Virus record (IMG/VR): IMGVR_UViG_3300025543_000210
Coordinates: 1-24,156 of that record
Direction: 5' to 3' (one strand)
Source of the DNA: a virus
DNA: 24,156 nt
In this document: positions 1 through 5,197 of the stretch, piece after piece
Numbering within the stretch: the stretch's first letter is position 1
Layout: every line of letters starts with the position of its first letter
The notes under the pieces: generated by a model
The model's database searches: none
The model's input: only the letters and a program-made list of their open reading frames with translations
Told to the model about the DNA's origin: nothing
Translations under genes and position numbers: made by a program

Positions 1-2
1 CC

Positions 3-296
3 TATGAAGAGTATCGAGAAATCACAGACCACAACAGAGCAGTGCATCTCAAATGGCTCGCCAAACAAAAGAAACTCAGACAAAAAGCAAAGATGTCTGC
101 TCATGTAGAACAAAACCTTTCACCAGAAATCATGCCACCTCGCGCACCTAACCCAACTAAACCTACAGGCAGACCAGTAGGCAGACCCCCTAAGACTAAG
201 CCGGTCAAGTTCGACTTCGTTCAACAGTACGTAGGCGCACTACTAGGCACCACAACTGCCATCGCATTGTTCTTTGTGATGCTGCGAATCGTTTAA
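3..296 (+). CDS. Partial small phage protein with a C-terminal membrane segment (5' end outside window)
   Basis: The reading frame is open to the left edge, so the start is probably outside the window; an internal GTG at 42 is possible but has no good ribosome site. The visible part is highly basic and charged, followed by a proline-rich stretch with GRPVGRPPK, which resembles an AT-hook. It ends in one hydrophobic segment (YVGALLGTTTAIALFFVML) that looks like a C-terminal membrane anchor. The TAA at 294-296 is only 6 bases before a tRNA gene, so both are likely on one transcript. I do not recognise a family. The AT-hook resemblance may simply reflect a basic proline-rich linker. Confidence 0.55.
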   Translation, partial: YEEYREITDHNRAVHLKWLAKQKKLRQKAKMSAHVEQNLSPEIMPPRAPNPTKPTGRPVGRPPKTKPVKFDFVQQYVGALLGTTTAIALFFVMLRIV

Positions 297-302
297 TAAC
301 TA

Positions 303-376
303 GAGGGTGTGGCAGAAAGGCTATGCAGCGGACTGCAACTCCGTTTATGTCGGTTCAATTCCGGCCTCCCTCTCCA
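303..376 (+). tRNA. tRNA-Cys (anticodon GCA), CCA encoded
   Basis: A full cloverleaf can be drawn by hand. The acceptor stem is 303-309 with 366-372, with one U-U mismatch at pair 6. The D arm has three pairs (312-314 with 324-326). The anticodon stem is 328-332 with 340-344 and its loop is CTGCAAC, giving anticodon GCA at 335-337. The T arm is 349-353 with 361-365 and its loop is TTCAATT. The discriminator is T373, followed by CCA at 374-376 in the DNA. A weak 13-22 pair in the D stem is usual for bacterial tRNA-Cys. It lies between two genes of the same operon, so it must be cut out of an mRNA. Confidence 0.93.
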
Positions 377-392
377 CCTACAGGAGTTCAAC

Positions 393-641
393 ATGAACTA
401 TAGAGTAACTATTCGCGCATCGGCATATAAAACATTTACGGTCACTGATGCTAGTAGCAAAGAAAGTGCCATAGCAGATGCCCACTTAGCTGCTTACGAA
501 GTATTCGACATCCACGACAATCCAGATGACAGAAAATTTGAAGTAGAAACAGTAGCTGTTATACCCGTCCAAGCAAGCAGCAGTATTACTTCAGTAACAA
601 CTACTGACTTTGCTACCGGCGAAATACTGGAAGAAAAGTAA
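393..641 (+). CDS. Small hypothetical phage protein (82 aa)
   Basis: The ATG at 393 has AGGAG at 382-386, seven bases upstream, and begins 16 bases after the tRNA. A longer reading from 309 would translate through the tRNA and is not credible. The protein starts MNYRVTIRASAYKTFTV, a probable beta-hairpin, then has an alanine-rich helix and an acidic stretch. This is a common layout among small early phage proteins that I cannot name. It has no membrane segment or catalytic motif. Its stop overlaps the next start (TAATG), so the two are likely translationally coupled. It may be one of the many small host-takeover proteins, but nothing in the sequence shows this. Confidence 0.75.
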   Translation: MNYRVTIRASAYKTFTVTDASSKESAIADAHLAAYEVFDIHDNPDDRKFEVETVAVIPVQASSSITSVTTTDFATGEILEEK

Positions 642-838
642 TGAGCGAAAAAGACCTTACACCAGAGTTCATAGCTAAAGGCTTACGTGATCTAGCGAGC
701 AAAGCAGATTACGCACCCGACGTTAGCACTGATGGTTCTAACCAAAGGTTTATATCAGCAGTTGGGTTAGCAGATTTTCTGCACACAGCTGCCGATCTCA
801 TTGAACAAAATGATTTGTCAGAAAACCCTAGACCTTAG
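641..838 (+). CDS. Small hypothetical phage protein (65 aa)
   Basis: The start codon shares a base with the preceding TAA (TAATG at 639-643), so this gene is probably read by coupled translation. The product is short, mildly acidic and mostly helical (LTPEFIAKGLRDLASKADY; LADFLHTAADLIEQND). It has no cysteines, signal peptide or membrane segment. I do not recognise a family. It sits just before the ubiquitin-like gene; the gap of 57 bases holds that gene's ribosome site. Whether it belongs functionally to the conjugation cassette or is an unrelated early gene cannot be told from sequence. Confidence 0.7.
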   Translation: MSEKDLTPEFIAKGLRDLASKADYAPDVSTDGSNQRFISAVGLADFLHTAADLIEQNDLSENPRP

Positions 839-895
839 ACCGTGGCACTAAGTTCTATAACCTTAAACCCGCCACAAGATACAGGAGGTATCACC

Positions 896-1111
896 ATGTC
901 CGAGATATTCGTAAAAATAGTACGCGTACCAGGCGCAGTAACTGAAGTTGGCCTTGAGCAAGGCTCAACTGTTGCTGATGCATTGTCCGCAGCAGGCATT
1001 GAGCAGAACAATGCCGAGGTACTTAAAGTCGGTTCAAGCTCTGTTGACCGCAACTACACCCTAGTAGACGGCGACCGAGTCATCTACAGCATCGGAGCCA
1101 AGGGCAACTAG
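896..1111 (+). CDS. Ubiquitin-like beta-grasp protein (ThiS/MoaD type), probable conjugation modifier
   Basis: The ATG at 896 follows a strong AGGAGG at 882-887; an upstream GTG at 842 is in frame but lacks a site. The 71 residues follow the ThiS/MoaD pattern: strand 1 (IFVKIVRVPG), strand 2 and helix (GSTVADALSAAG), then a late LVDGDRVIYSI segment matching the 'DGD.V' signature of sulfur carriers and bacterial ubiquitin-like proteins. The C-terminus is ...GAKGN: a single glycine at 70 followed by Asn71 instead of a free Gly-Gly. In known pathways an E1 adenylates the exposed glycine, and a JAB protease can first trim the tail. The E1-like and JAB genes lie just downstream, which supports a modifier role over thiamine or molybdopterin sulfur transfer, as no such pathway genes are present. 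The target is unknown. Confidence 0.82.
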   Translation: MSEIFVKIVRVPGAVTEVGLEQGSTVADALSAAGIEQNNAEVLKVGSSSVDRNYTLVDGDRVIYSIGAKGN

Positions 1112-1167
1112 CAACTGCCTGACCGCACCCCATTAGACCAAACAGGCATCACTGTTCCTTAGCTCGT

Positions 1168-1193
1168 TCCCGTCCGAGTGGTCGAAGACGGGA
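1168..1193 (+). promoter_or_regulatory. Strong RNA hairpin between the Ubl gene and the rest of the cassette
   Basis: Seven outer pairs (1168-1174 with 1187-1193) and three inner pairs (1175-1177 with 1182-1184) enclose a GTGG loop, with an AA bulge at 1185-1186. No T-run follows, so it is not a standard terminator. It could protect or process the transcript and so set the ratio of modifier to enzymes. Its middle resembles the D arm of a serine or leucine tRNA, but no other tRNA arms can be drawn. Confidence 0.5.
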
Positions 1194-1226
1194 TTACTTT
1201 GCCTAACGATAGTACTGGAGGTACTA

Positions 1227-1391
1227 ATGACTAACCCAAAGCTACTTGTACTTGGTACAGAAGACGACTTTACCAAACAAGAAGTCGATTGGTTATCAGA
1301 CTTAATAATAGAAAAACTAAACGACGAAGGAGTAAGCACACAAGGTTTTTCATTTCAGATACGCGTTGAATACATACCGGAGAGAAGATAA
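1227..1391 (+). CDS. Hypothetical 54-aa protein inside the ubiquitin-like cassette
   Basis: The ATG at 1227 follows GGAGG at 1217-1221 with a five-base gap, and the stop overlaps the E1 gene's start as TAATG (1389-1393). The strong ribosome site and the coupling make it a real gene despite its length. The product begins MTNPKLLVLGTEDDF, then has a predicted amphipathic helix (EVDWLSDLIIEKLND), and ends basic (YIPERR). I recognise no family. It has no cysteine, so it cannot be a thioester-forming enzyme. Its place between modifier and E1 suggests an accessory or adaptor role, but that is inference. The ribosome site sits inside an imperfect palindrome, TAGTAC-N5-GTACTA (1210-1226). Confidence 0.72.
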   Translation: MTNPKLLVLGTEDDFTKQEVDWLSDLIIEKLNDEGVSTQGFSFQIRVEYIPERR

Positions 1392-2080
1392 TGCTATCGA
1401 CCATAAGACACGACCCAATATTTCGAGCCTATGACTACAAGGATTACCCAATCCATATTGTAGGCGCAGGTGCTACAGGCTCACGCTTGTTCATGTCACT
1501 CATCGAGTTGGGCCTGACCAACATCAGTGTGTATGACTTTGACATCGTAGAGCCACACAACCTAGCTAACCAATCATACCTACATGAGCACATAGGAATG
1601 CTCAAAGTAAACGCACTCAAAGACCTTGCAACCAAGAAGCTCGGTGTGCCTGCTGACTTAATCAAAGACATGCGCTTCATCAACGAGCGCATTGACCAAC
1701 GACAGTTCGACGGCTTCCTGTTTCTGCTTACAGACACGATGGCTAGCCGCCGCCAGATCGTTGAGGCTCAAACAACTGGTGCAGACAGCACGTTGTTACA
1801 AGTGTTCGAAACCCGCATGGCTTCAACACACGGCAACGTAGCTCACTTCTCACCAACTAACGCAGCTCAACGTAAAGCATGGTTCGACACTCTTATCAGT
1901 GACGACGAAAGCGAAGTATCAGCTTGCGGCACCAGCATATCTGTAGGCCCGACAGCCTCACTGATTGCAAACATGGCTGTGTGGGAGTTTATGAACTTCC
2001 TACTCAATGACGGCTGTGCCACTGCCCAACTCGATGTCTTCTTCAAACCAATGCTAATGACCACCAAGGAAAGAATATGA
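1391..2080 (+). CDS. E1-like activating enzyme (ThiF/MoeB fold)
   Basis: This is a 229-residue adenylating enzyme of the ThiF/E1 superfamily. In the family such enzymes use ATP to adenylate the C-terminal glycine of a ubiquitin-like protein and then form a thioester. Visible motifs are the nucleotide loop GAGATG (25-30), DFDIVEPHNLANQ (49-61), the lysine after the glycine turn (K72), TD...SR (114-120), and a candidate catalytic Cys179 in SACGTSISVGPTAS, which aligns with the ThiF cysteine position. Two deviations stand out. The arginine of the usual NLxRQ motif is Asn60, and no paired CxxC zinc motif is present, since the only other cysteine is 209. The length equals the core domain alone, with no extra domain. 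Translation is coupled to the genes on either side (TAATG upstream, ATGA overlap with the JAB gene). Confidence 0.88.
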   Translation: MLSTIRHDPIFRAYDYKDYPIHIVGAGATGSRLFMSLIELGLTNISVYDFDIVEPHNLANQSYLHEHIGMLKVNALKDLATKKLGVPADLIKDMRFINERIDQRQFDGFLFLLTDTMASRRQIVEAQTTGADSTLLQVFETRMASTHGNVAHFSPTNAAQRKAWFDTLISDDESEVSACGTSISVGPTASLIANMAVWEFMNFLLNDGCATAQLDVFFKPMLMTTKERI

Positions 2081-2862
2081 ACCGCCTACCTTATTACCCC
2101 CAAGCCAAACAAGCGTCATTTGACAGTAGCTCATTGACCCCAGTAACAACCCAACTGTATGAGTGGGACTTACCCAAAGCACCACAAGTGTATTACACAC
2201 CCCTTGTCTGGGAATCCATCCGCTACCTAGTAGACACCATTGCTACCGAAGTCGGTTGGCTCGGTCTCGTTGACATCGATGACGACGGTAACTACTTAGT
2301 CACAGAAATCTTTGTACCAAAACAAACTGTATCCGGTGTCGAGACAGACATCACACCAGAAGCTCTGGTCGACCTAGCCGTAGACCTAGAGTCCAAAGGT
2401 ATCTCATCAGAGAAACTTATCTACTGGGGGCACTCGCACGTAAACATGGGCGTTAGCCCCTCGATGCAGGACGAAGTACAAGTAGAAGAGTTCCTAGACA
2501 ACGGCTGCAAGTACTTTATCCGTGGCATCTATAACAAGCACGGCAGTTCAAAGGTTGATGTGTATGACACAGCAGAAAACTGTGTGCATCAATGCGTGCG
2601 TAATGGCGTACAGCCCACAGTACTCGACGACTTACTCAAGACCAGACTTGATGACCTAATCAAAACCAATGTCGAAAAACCCGTCGTCAAAGCATTCCCA
2701 AAATCAAAACTAGGGACTACACATAAAACCGTAGTCACTAACACAACACCTAACTCTTATTACTTAGACGGCTACGGCAGTTATATCGACGACGACGAAT
2801 ACGCCGACGACCTAGAACGTCAAGAAATACTAAACAACCCATTTGGGTTCAGGGAGCACTAA
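2077..2862 (+). CDS. JAMM/JAB-type metalloprotease (deubiquitinase-like)
   Basis: The sequence has an exact JAMM metal motif: H119-x-H121-x7-S129-x2-D132 (GHSHVNMGVSPSMQD), preceded by a likely catalytic Glu58 (TEVGWLG). Such zinc proteases cut the peptide or isopeptide bond after the glycine of ubiquitin-like proteins, either to mature the modifier or to remove it. The 261 residues are longer than a bare JAB domain. Residues 1-35 are a variable lead, and about 90 residues after 180 form a polar, acidic tail ending NNPFGFREH of unknown role. The start overlaps the E1 stop (ATGA). Beside a Ubl ending in Gly-Asn, a maturation role is plausible. A RadC-like role is unlikely, as the helix-hairpin-helix part is absent. 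Confidence 0.88.
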   Translation: MNRLPYYPQAKQASFDSSSLTPVTTQLYEWDLPKAPQVYYTPLVWESIRYLVDTIATEVGWLGLVDIDDDGNYLVTEIFVPKQTVSGVETDITPEALVDLAVDLESKGISSEKLIYWGHSHVNMGVSPSMQDEVQVEEFLDNGCKYFIRGIYNKHGSSKVDVYDTAENCVHQCVRNGVQPTVLDDLLKTRLDDLIKTNVEKPVVKAFPKSKLGTTHKTVVTNTTPNSYYLDGYGSYIDDDEYADDLERQEILNNPFGFREH

Positions 2863-2863
2863 T

Positions 2864-3808
2864 ATGTACAAAACAATCGACAAGATAACCATTGACCACA
2901 AACAAATTGCTATCGAGCAACACACCGACAGAATTTTCCTTATAAACCATGACCTGCTAACGCTAAAAAACAAAGTAACTGCCACTAAAATAAATTTAGG
3001 TAAAGCTGAACGATCATTAGCTACCGCTCGCCTAGCCGTAACTAACAACTCCAGCTGGGACTGGCTACGTGTTGCCGGTGGCTCCAAAAATCTTGCTGCG
3101 GCTATGAAACAAGAAGCAAACAATTATTTGAACTGTAGGCGAGGAGAGCGTTTTGAATACAGAGATAGCCTAACAACACTTGAACGCCGCTATGATAAAT
3201 ACCATGACGAACTTTACAACACTAAGTTTTTGCTAAAGCAAGCCTATGCATCTGAGGATACCCCAACAAACCATACAATCGCAGACTGGGAACACGAGCT
3301 GCGTAACTGTGAGCATTATGTTAAAGGCTCCATCAAATTAAAGCACCGCTATCAAGGCGGCGGGTTTCTTGACGAATGCTATGAAGAATATTACAAAGTA
3401 ACAATGCGCTTCAGCCCGATGACAGCTTGCTCATCTAACAATGATTACATTGACATAAACCCCATCTATATCCCGTCAGTCACCGCTGACTTTTTAATTG
3501 ATAAAAGACGTGCCGGTCATCACAACTACTACACTGTGCTGAGAGCTTCTCCCGGCTTTGCCAAACACCGTTACACAGGATTTGAACGCCGTAAAGTCTT
3601 GCATCCACATATGACTGATACGACTACGCCCTGCTTAGGTGACTTTCAAGGGCCAATAACTGAAGCACTTGATACCTTTGACATACCTACAGCAGTAGTA
3701 GTACTGGGTATGTTCTTACAACAATTTGATCCAGCTGATGCAGCTGGCAGATCTTACCGAAACTTCCCATTAGCAGAATCCATGTTTAACCAAGAACAAG
3801 CAGCATGA
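2864..3808 (+). CDS. E2-like protein: N-terminal helical region plus UBC-like C-terminal domain
   Basis: The ATG at 2864 has AGGGAG at 2851-2856; an in-frame TTG at 2843 is inside the JAB gene and less likely. Residues 1-165 are charged and mostly helical, probably coiled coil. Residues 200-305 resemble the ubiquitin-conjugating fold of prokaryotic E2 families. The order is a YYTVLRASPGF strand, then LHPHM (246-250), six residues, Cys257-Leu-Gly-Asp-Phe, then helices (TAVVVLGMFLQQFDPADAAG). In eukaryotic E2s the same spacing is HPN...G.ICL then W...i..lL..pnp. Cys257 would carry the thioester. The HPH variant matches what I recall of the PRTRC-B / Prok-E2 type. The operon context with Ubl, E1 and JAB agrees. 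The call rests on motif reading, so it could also be an inactive UBC-like scaffold. Confidence 0.68.
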   Translation: MYKTIDKITIDHKQIAIEQHTDRIFLINHDLLTLKNKVTATKINLGKAERSLATARLAVTNNSSWDWLRVAGGSKNLAAAMKQEANNYLNCRRGERFEYRDSLTTLERRYDKYHDELYNTKFLLKQAYASEDTPTNHTIADWEHELRNCEHYVKGSIKLKHRYQGGGFLDECYEEYYKVTMRFSPMTACSSNNDYIDINPIYIPSVTADFLIDKRRAGHHNYYTVLRASPGFAKHRYTGFERRKVLHPHMTDTTTPCLGDFQGPITEALDTFDIPTAVVVLGMFLQQFDPADAAGRSYRNFPLAESMFNQEQAA

Positions 3809-3996
3809 TCCAAAAAATTATCCAATTCGTAATTACATACTTGACCATACGACAAATATTTACTGAGGCAACTAATGAAACAACTAGAGATGAAACTACT
3901 GCTAGAGGGCGAAGAGATGGAGACGTTCATGGAGATAGCTCTGTCGATCCAGACGCATCTACAGACATTAGAAAACCTACTAGAGACAAAACTTGA
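3805..3996 (+). CDS. Possible small membrane-anchored peptide (63 aa), overlapping another small ORF
   Basis: The ATG overlaps the stop of the E2-like gene (ATGA at 3805-3808), which is typical of coupled genes here, but there is no clear ribosome site. The first 20 residues (MIQKIIQFVITYLTIRQIF) form a short hydrophobic segment; the rest is low-complexity and charged. From 3875 on it shares its DNA with another small ORF in a different frame that has a ribosome site and looks more protein-like. The second half here may be just an out-of-frame reading. It is kept because of the coupling and the hydrophobic start. Confidence 0.35.
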   Translation: MIQKIIQFVITYLTIRQIFTEATNETTRDETTARGRRDGDVHGDSSVDPDASTDIRKPTRDKT

Positions 3997-4015
3997 CGAA
4001 ACACAGGAGACTTAA
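3875..4015 (+). CDS. Small acidic helical protein (46 aa)
   Basis: The ATG at 3875 has GAGG at 3865-3868, six bases upstream. The 46 residues read MKQLEMKLLLEGEEMETF and then a leucine/threonine-rich amphipathic helix, ending ETKLDETQET. It has the regular heptad spacing of a small coiled coil. The stop lies three bases before the next start, and that gene's AGGAG is inside this gene's last codons. It overlaps the 63-residue ORF in another frame; of the two, this one has the better ribosome site and residue composition. No family recognised. Confidence 0.55.
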   Translation: MKQLEMKLLLEGEEMETFMEIALSIQTHLQTLENLLETKLDETQET

Positions 4016-4018
4016 ATT

Positions 4019-4303
4019 ATGTTCTTAGCTGGAATAATCGCCGCCGCCGGTATGTTGTTCTTACTGTTCAAATTCGGTGTGCGCAAAGTAATCAACTACG
4101 ACATCTTCTTTGATGTGCTGATTACATTCTTTCTTATGATCGTTCTCGCTGGCACGTTCAGCGGCATGATCGCTGCCTTATTCGGCGGCTTACTTGTGTC
4201 CGTTGTGCTGTTCATTATGAAACGCACAATGCGTCACGAAAAATTATCTTTAGTGAAAACCAAAAAATTCCCTTATAGGAGGTGGATGTGGGTGGAGCAA
4301 TAG
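4019..4303 (+). CDS. Small integral membrane protein (94 aa), three membrane segments
   Basis: Start ATG 4019 follows AGGAG at 4005-4009. Three hydrophobic segments are clear: FLAGIIAAAGMLFLLF (2-17), then roughly 29-48 and 49-66 (VLITFFLMIVLAGTF; IAALFGGLLVSVVLFIM). A basic tail follows (MKRTMRHEKLSLVKTKK), which the positive-inside rule would place in the cytoplasm. I have a general memory of similar short membrane proteins in early regions of environmental tailed phages, without a known function. It could be a superinfection or membrane-modifying protein, or holin-like, but it is far from the late lysis genes. Its end overlaps the ribosome site and start of the next gene. Confidence 0.75.
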   Translation: MFLAGIIAAAGMLFLLFKFGVRKVINYDIFFDVLITFFLMIVLAGTFSGMIAALFGGLLVSVVLFIMKRTMRHEKLSLVKTKKFPYRRWMWVEQ

Positions 4304-4767
4304 CAGAATCAACAACAGACAACGACTTCTTTTATCTATGCCCTGAGTGTGACTACGACCTTGGCGAAGACTTCTCAAACATGACCGAAGACAGTTGCCC
4401 TGAGTGCGACCACCCTATAGAAAAAGAATCACTAACCCGTGGCTCAGCTGCTCCCGCTATACGGTTGCGAGGCTTCGATGAAGACGATGATGATCACGAC
4501 GAAATGCCAGACATAGAAGACGAAGGCCAAGAAATAAGAATAGAAGGTTATGTAAGTGGGATAGAAACTTATAACTCTTTCTGTCTTCCTTACGGTTATC
4601 AATGGAGTGATGTTGAATCGTGGTCTATGTCAGGAGAGACAATATTCATTGAGTTCACCTCCGGCCTTAGTTGGAGCAATTCGTTGGTTATAGTAAATAA
4701 CGACACCGAATGCACTGGCGATTACCGTGCTATAGACGACCAATACAACGTATTAGGCGAATACTAA
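4288..4767 (+). CDS. Zinc-ribbon protein with acidic linker (159 aa)
   Basis: A strong AGGAGG at 4277-4282 sits five bases before GTG 4288; the in-frame GTG at 4282 overlaps the Shine-Dalgarno and is rejected. The N-terminus holds two CPEC motifs, at about residues 18-21 and 37-40 (LCPECDYD, SCPECDHP), a classic four-cysteine zinc ribbon. Next is a very acidic linker (DEDDDDHDEMPDIEDEGQE) and a C-terminal beta-rich domain with FIEFTSGLSWSNSLVIV. Zinc ribbons often bind nucleic acid or RNA polymerase, but the acidic character argues against simple DNA binding. No family recognised. The stop is fused to the next gene's start (TAATG). Confidence 0.7.
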   Translation: MGGAIAESTTDNDFFYLCPECDYDLGEDFSNMTEDSCPECDHPIEKESLTRGSAAPAIRLRGFDEDDDDHDEMPDIEDEGQEIRIEGYVSGIETYNSFCLPYGYQWSDVESWSMSGETIFIEFTSGLSWSNSLVIVNNDTECTGDYRAIDDQYNVLGEY

Positions 4768-4943
4768 TGTACCCAGAACACCCTACCTGCACTGACTGTA
4801 ACGAGGAGTGCCATCCTGTAGTTGAAAGCTTCACAGAACCAGTAGAGTTCTGGGGGACTGTATCAACCCACACCTACTATGAAGTCAGCAGCAATTGCTG
4901 TGACAGCGCAGTAGATATGCCCGACACCCACGATTATTTTTGA
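4767..4943 (+). CDS. Small cysteine-rich protein (58 aa), putative zinc finger
   Basis: Begins at the TAATG overlap with the previous stop; a longer in-frame reading from 4710 lies inside the upstream gene and is unlikely. Six cysteines occur in 58 residues: CTDCNEEC (8-15) and NCCDS (43-46), the last pair adjacent. The spacing fits one metal-binding treble-clef or ribbon site. With the preceding zinc-ribbon gene, it makes a pair of small metal-binding proteins made by coupled translation. Function unknown. It ends TGA 4941-4943, where a 26-base gap with an operator-like palindrome begins. Confidence 0.68.
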   Translation: MYPEHPTCTDCNEECHPVVESFTEPVEFWGTVSTHTYYEVSSNCCDSAVDMPDTHDYF

Positions 4944-4953
4944 TTAACTATAT

Positions 4954-4967
4954 TAGTAGGAGTACTA
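4954..4967. promoter_or_regulatory. Operator-like palindrome, site 1 (TAGTA-GGAG-TACTA)
   Basis: This is a perfect five-base inverted repeat around a four-base spacer, the best-formed of six similar sites. The spacer GGAG is itself the Shine-Dalgarno core of the gene starting at TTG 4970, so a bound protein or RNA structure could also block translation. TACTAT at 4963-4968 could serve as a -10 box. Confidence 0.5.
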
Positions 4968-4969
4968 TT

Positions 4970-5179
4970 TTGGACAAGAAAGAATATTTAGAACTCAGTG
5001 ACGAGATTCAACCCCACTTAGAACGCGACATGAACTCATACGAGATGTTGCAGTTCACCCACGTTTGGCTCAAGAGCAGGAAGCCTGAGCTACACCAAGA
5101 GCTAGTACGTACCTTCCAGACAATGGAAGCCTCCGTATACGCACACCGACAAGAGCAGGACGCTAAAGACGTTTTCTAA
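4970..5179 (+). CDS. Small hypothetical phage protein (69 aa), TTG start
   Basis: The start TTG at 4970 has AGGAG (4958-4962) seven bases upstream; the in-frame TTG at 4940 overlaps the previous stop and has no site. The product is charged and all-helical (MDKKEYLELSDEIQPHLERD ... QEQDAKDVF) with no cysteine or membrane segment. It ends 18 bases before the DNA polymerase gene and may be expressed with it. The ribosome site lies within an operator-like palindrome, so this gene may head the replication transcript. I recognise no family. Confidence 0.68.
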   Translation: MDKKEYLELSDEIQPHLERDMNSYEMLQFTHVWLKSRKPELHQELVRTFQTMEASVYAHRQEQDAKDVF

Positions 5180-5197
5180 TTACAAGGTACAAGCAGG

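Noticed and set aside
309-392. N-terminal extension of the 82-residue gene through the tRNA
   Set aside because: The region folds as a full tRNA-Cys, and a strong ribosome site supports the later ATG at 393.
1165-1215. A second tRNA, suggested by a serine-like D-arm sequence (CCGAGTGGTCGAAG)
   Set aside because: No acceptor, anticodon or T arm can be drawn around it; it is explained as a hairpin loop.
896-2862. Thiamine or molybdopterin biosynthesis genes
   Set aside because: No thi or moa synthesis genes are near, and the JAB protease and E2-like neighbours fit conjugation better.
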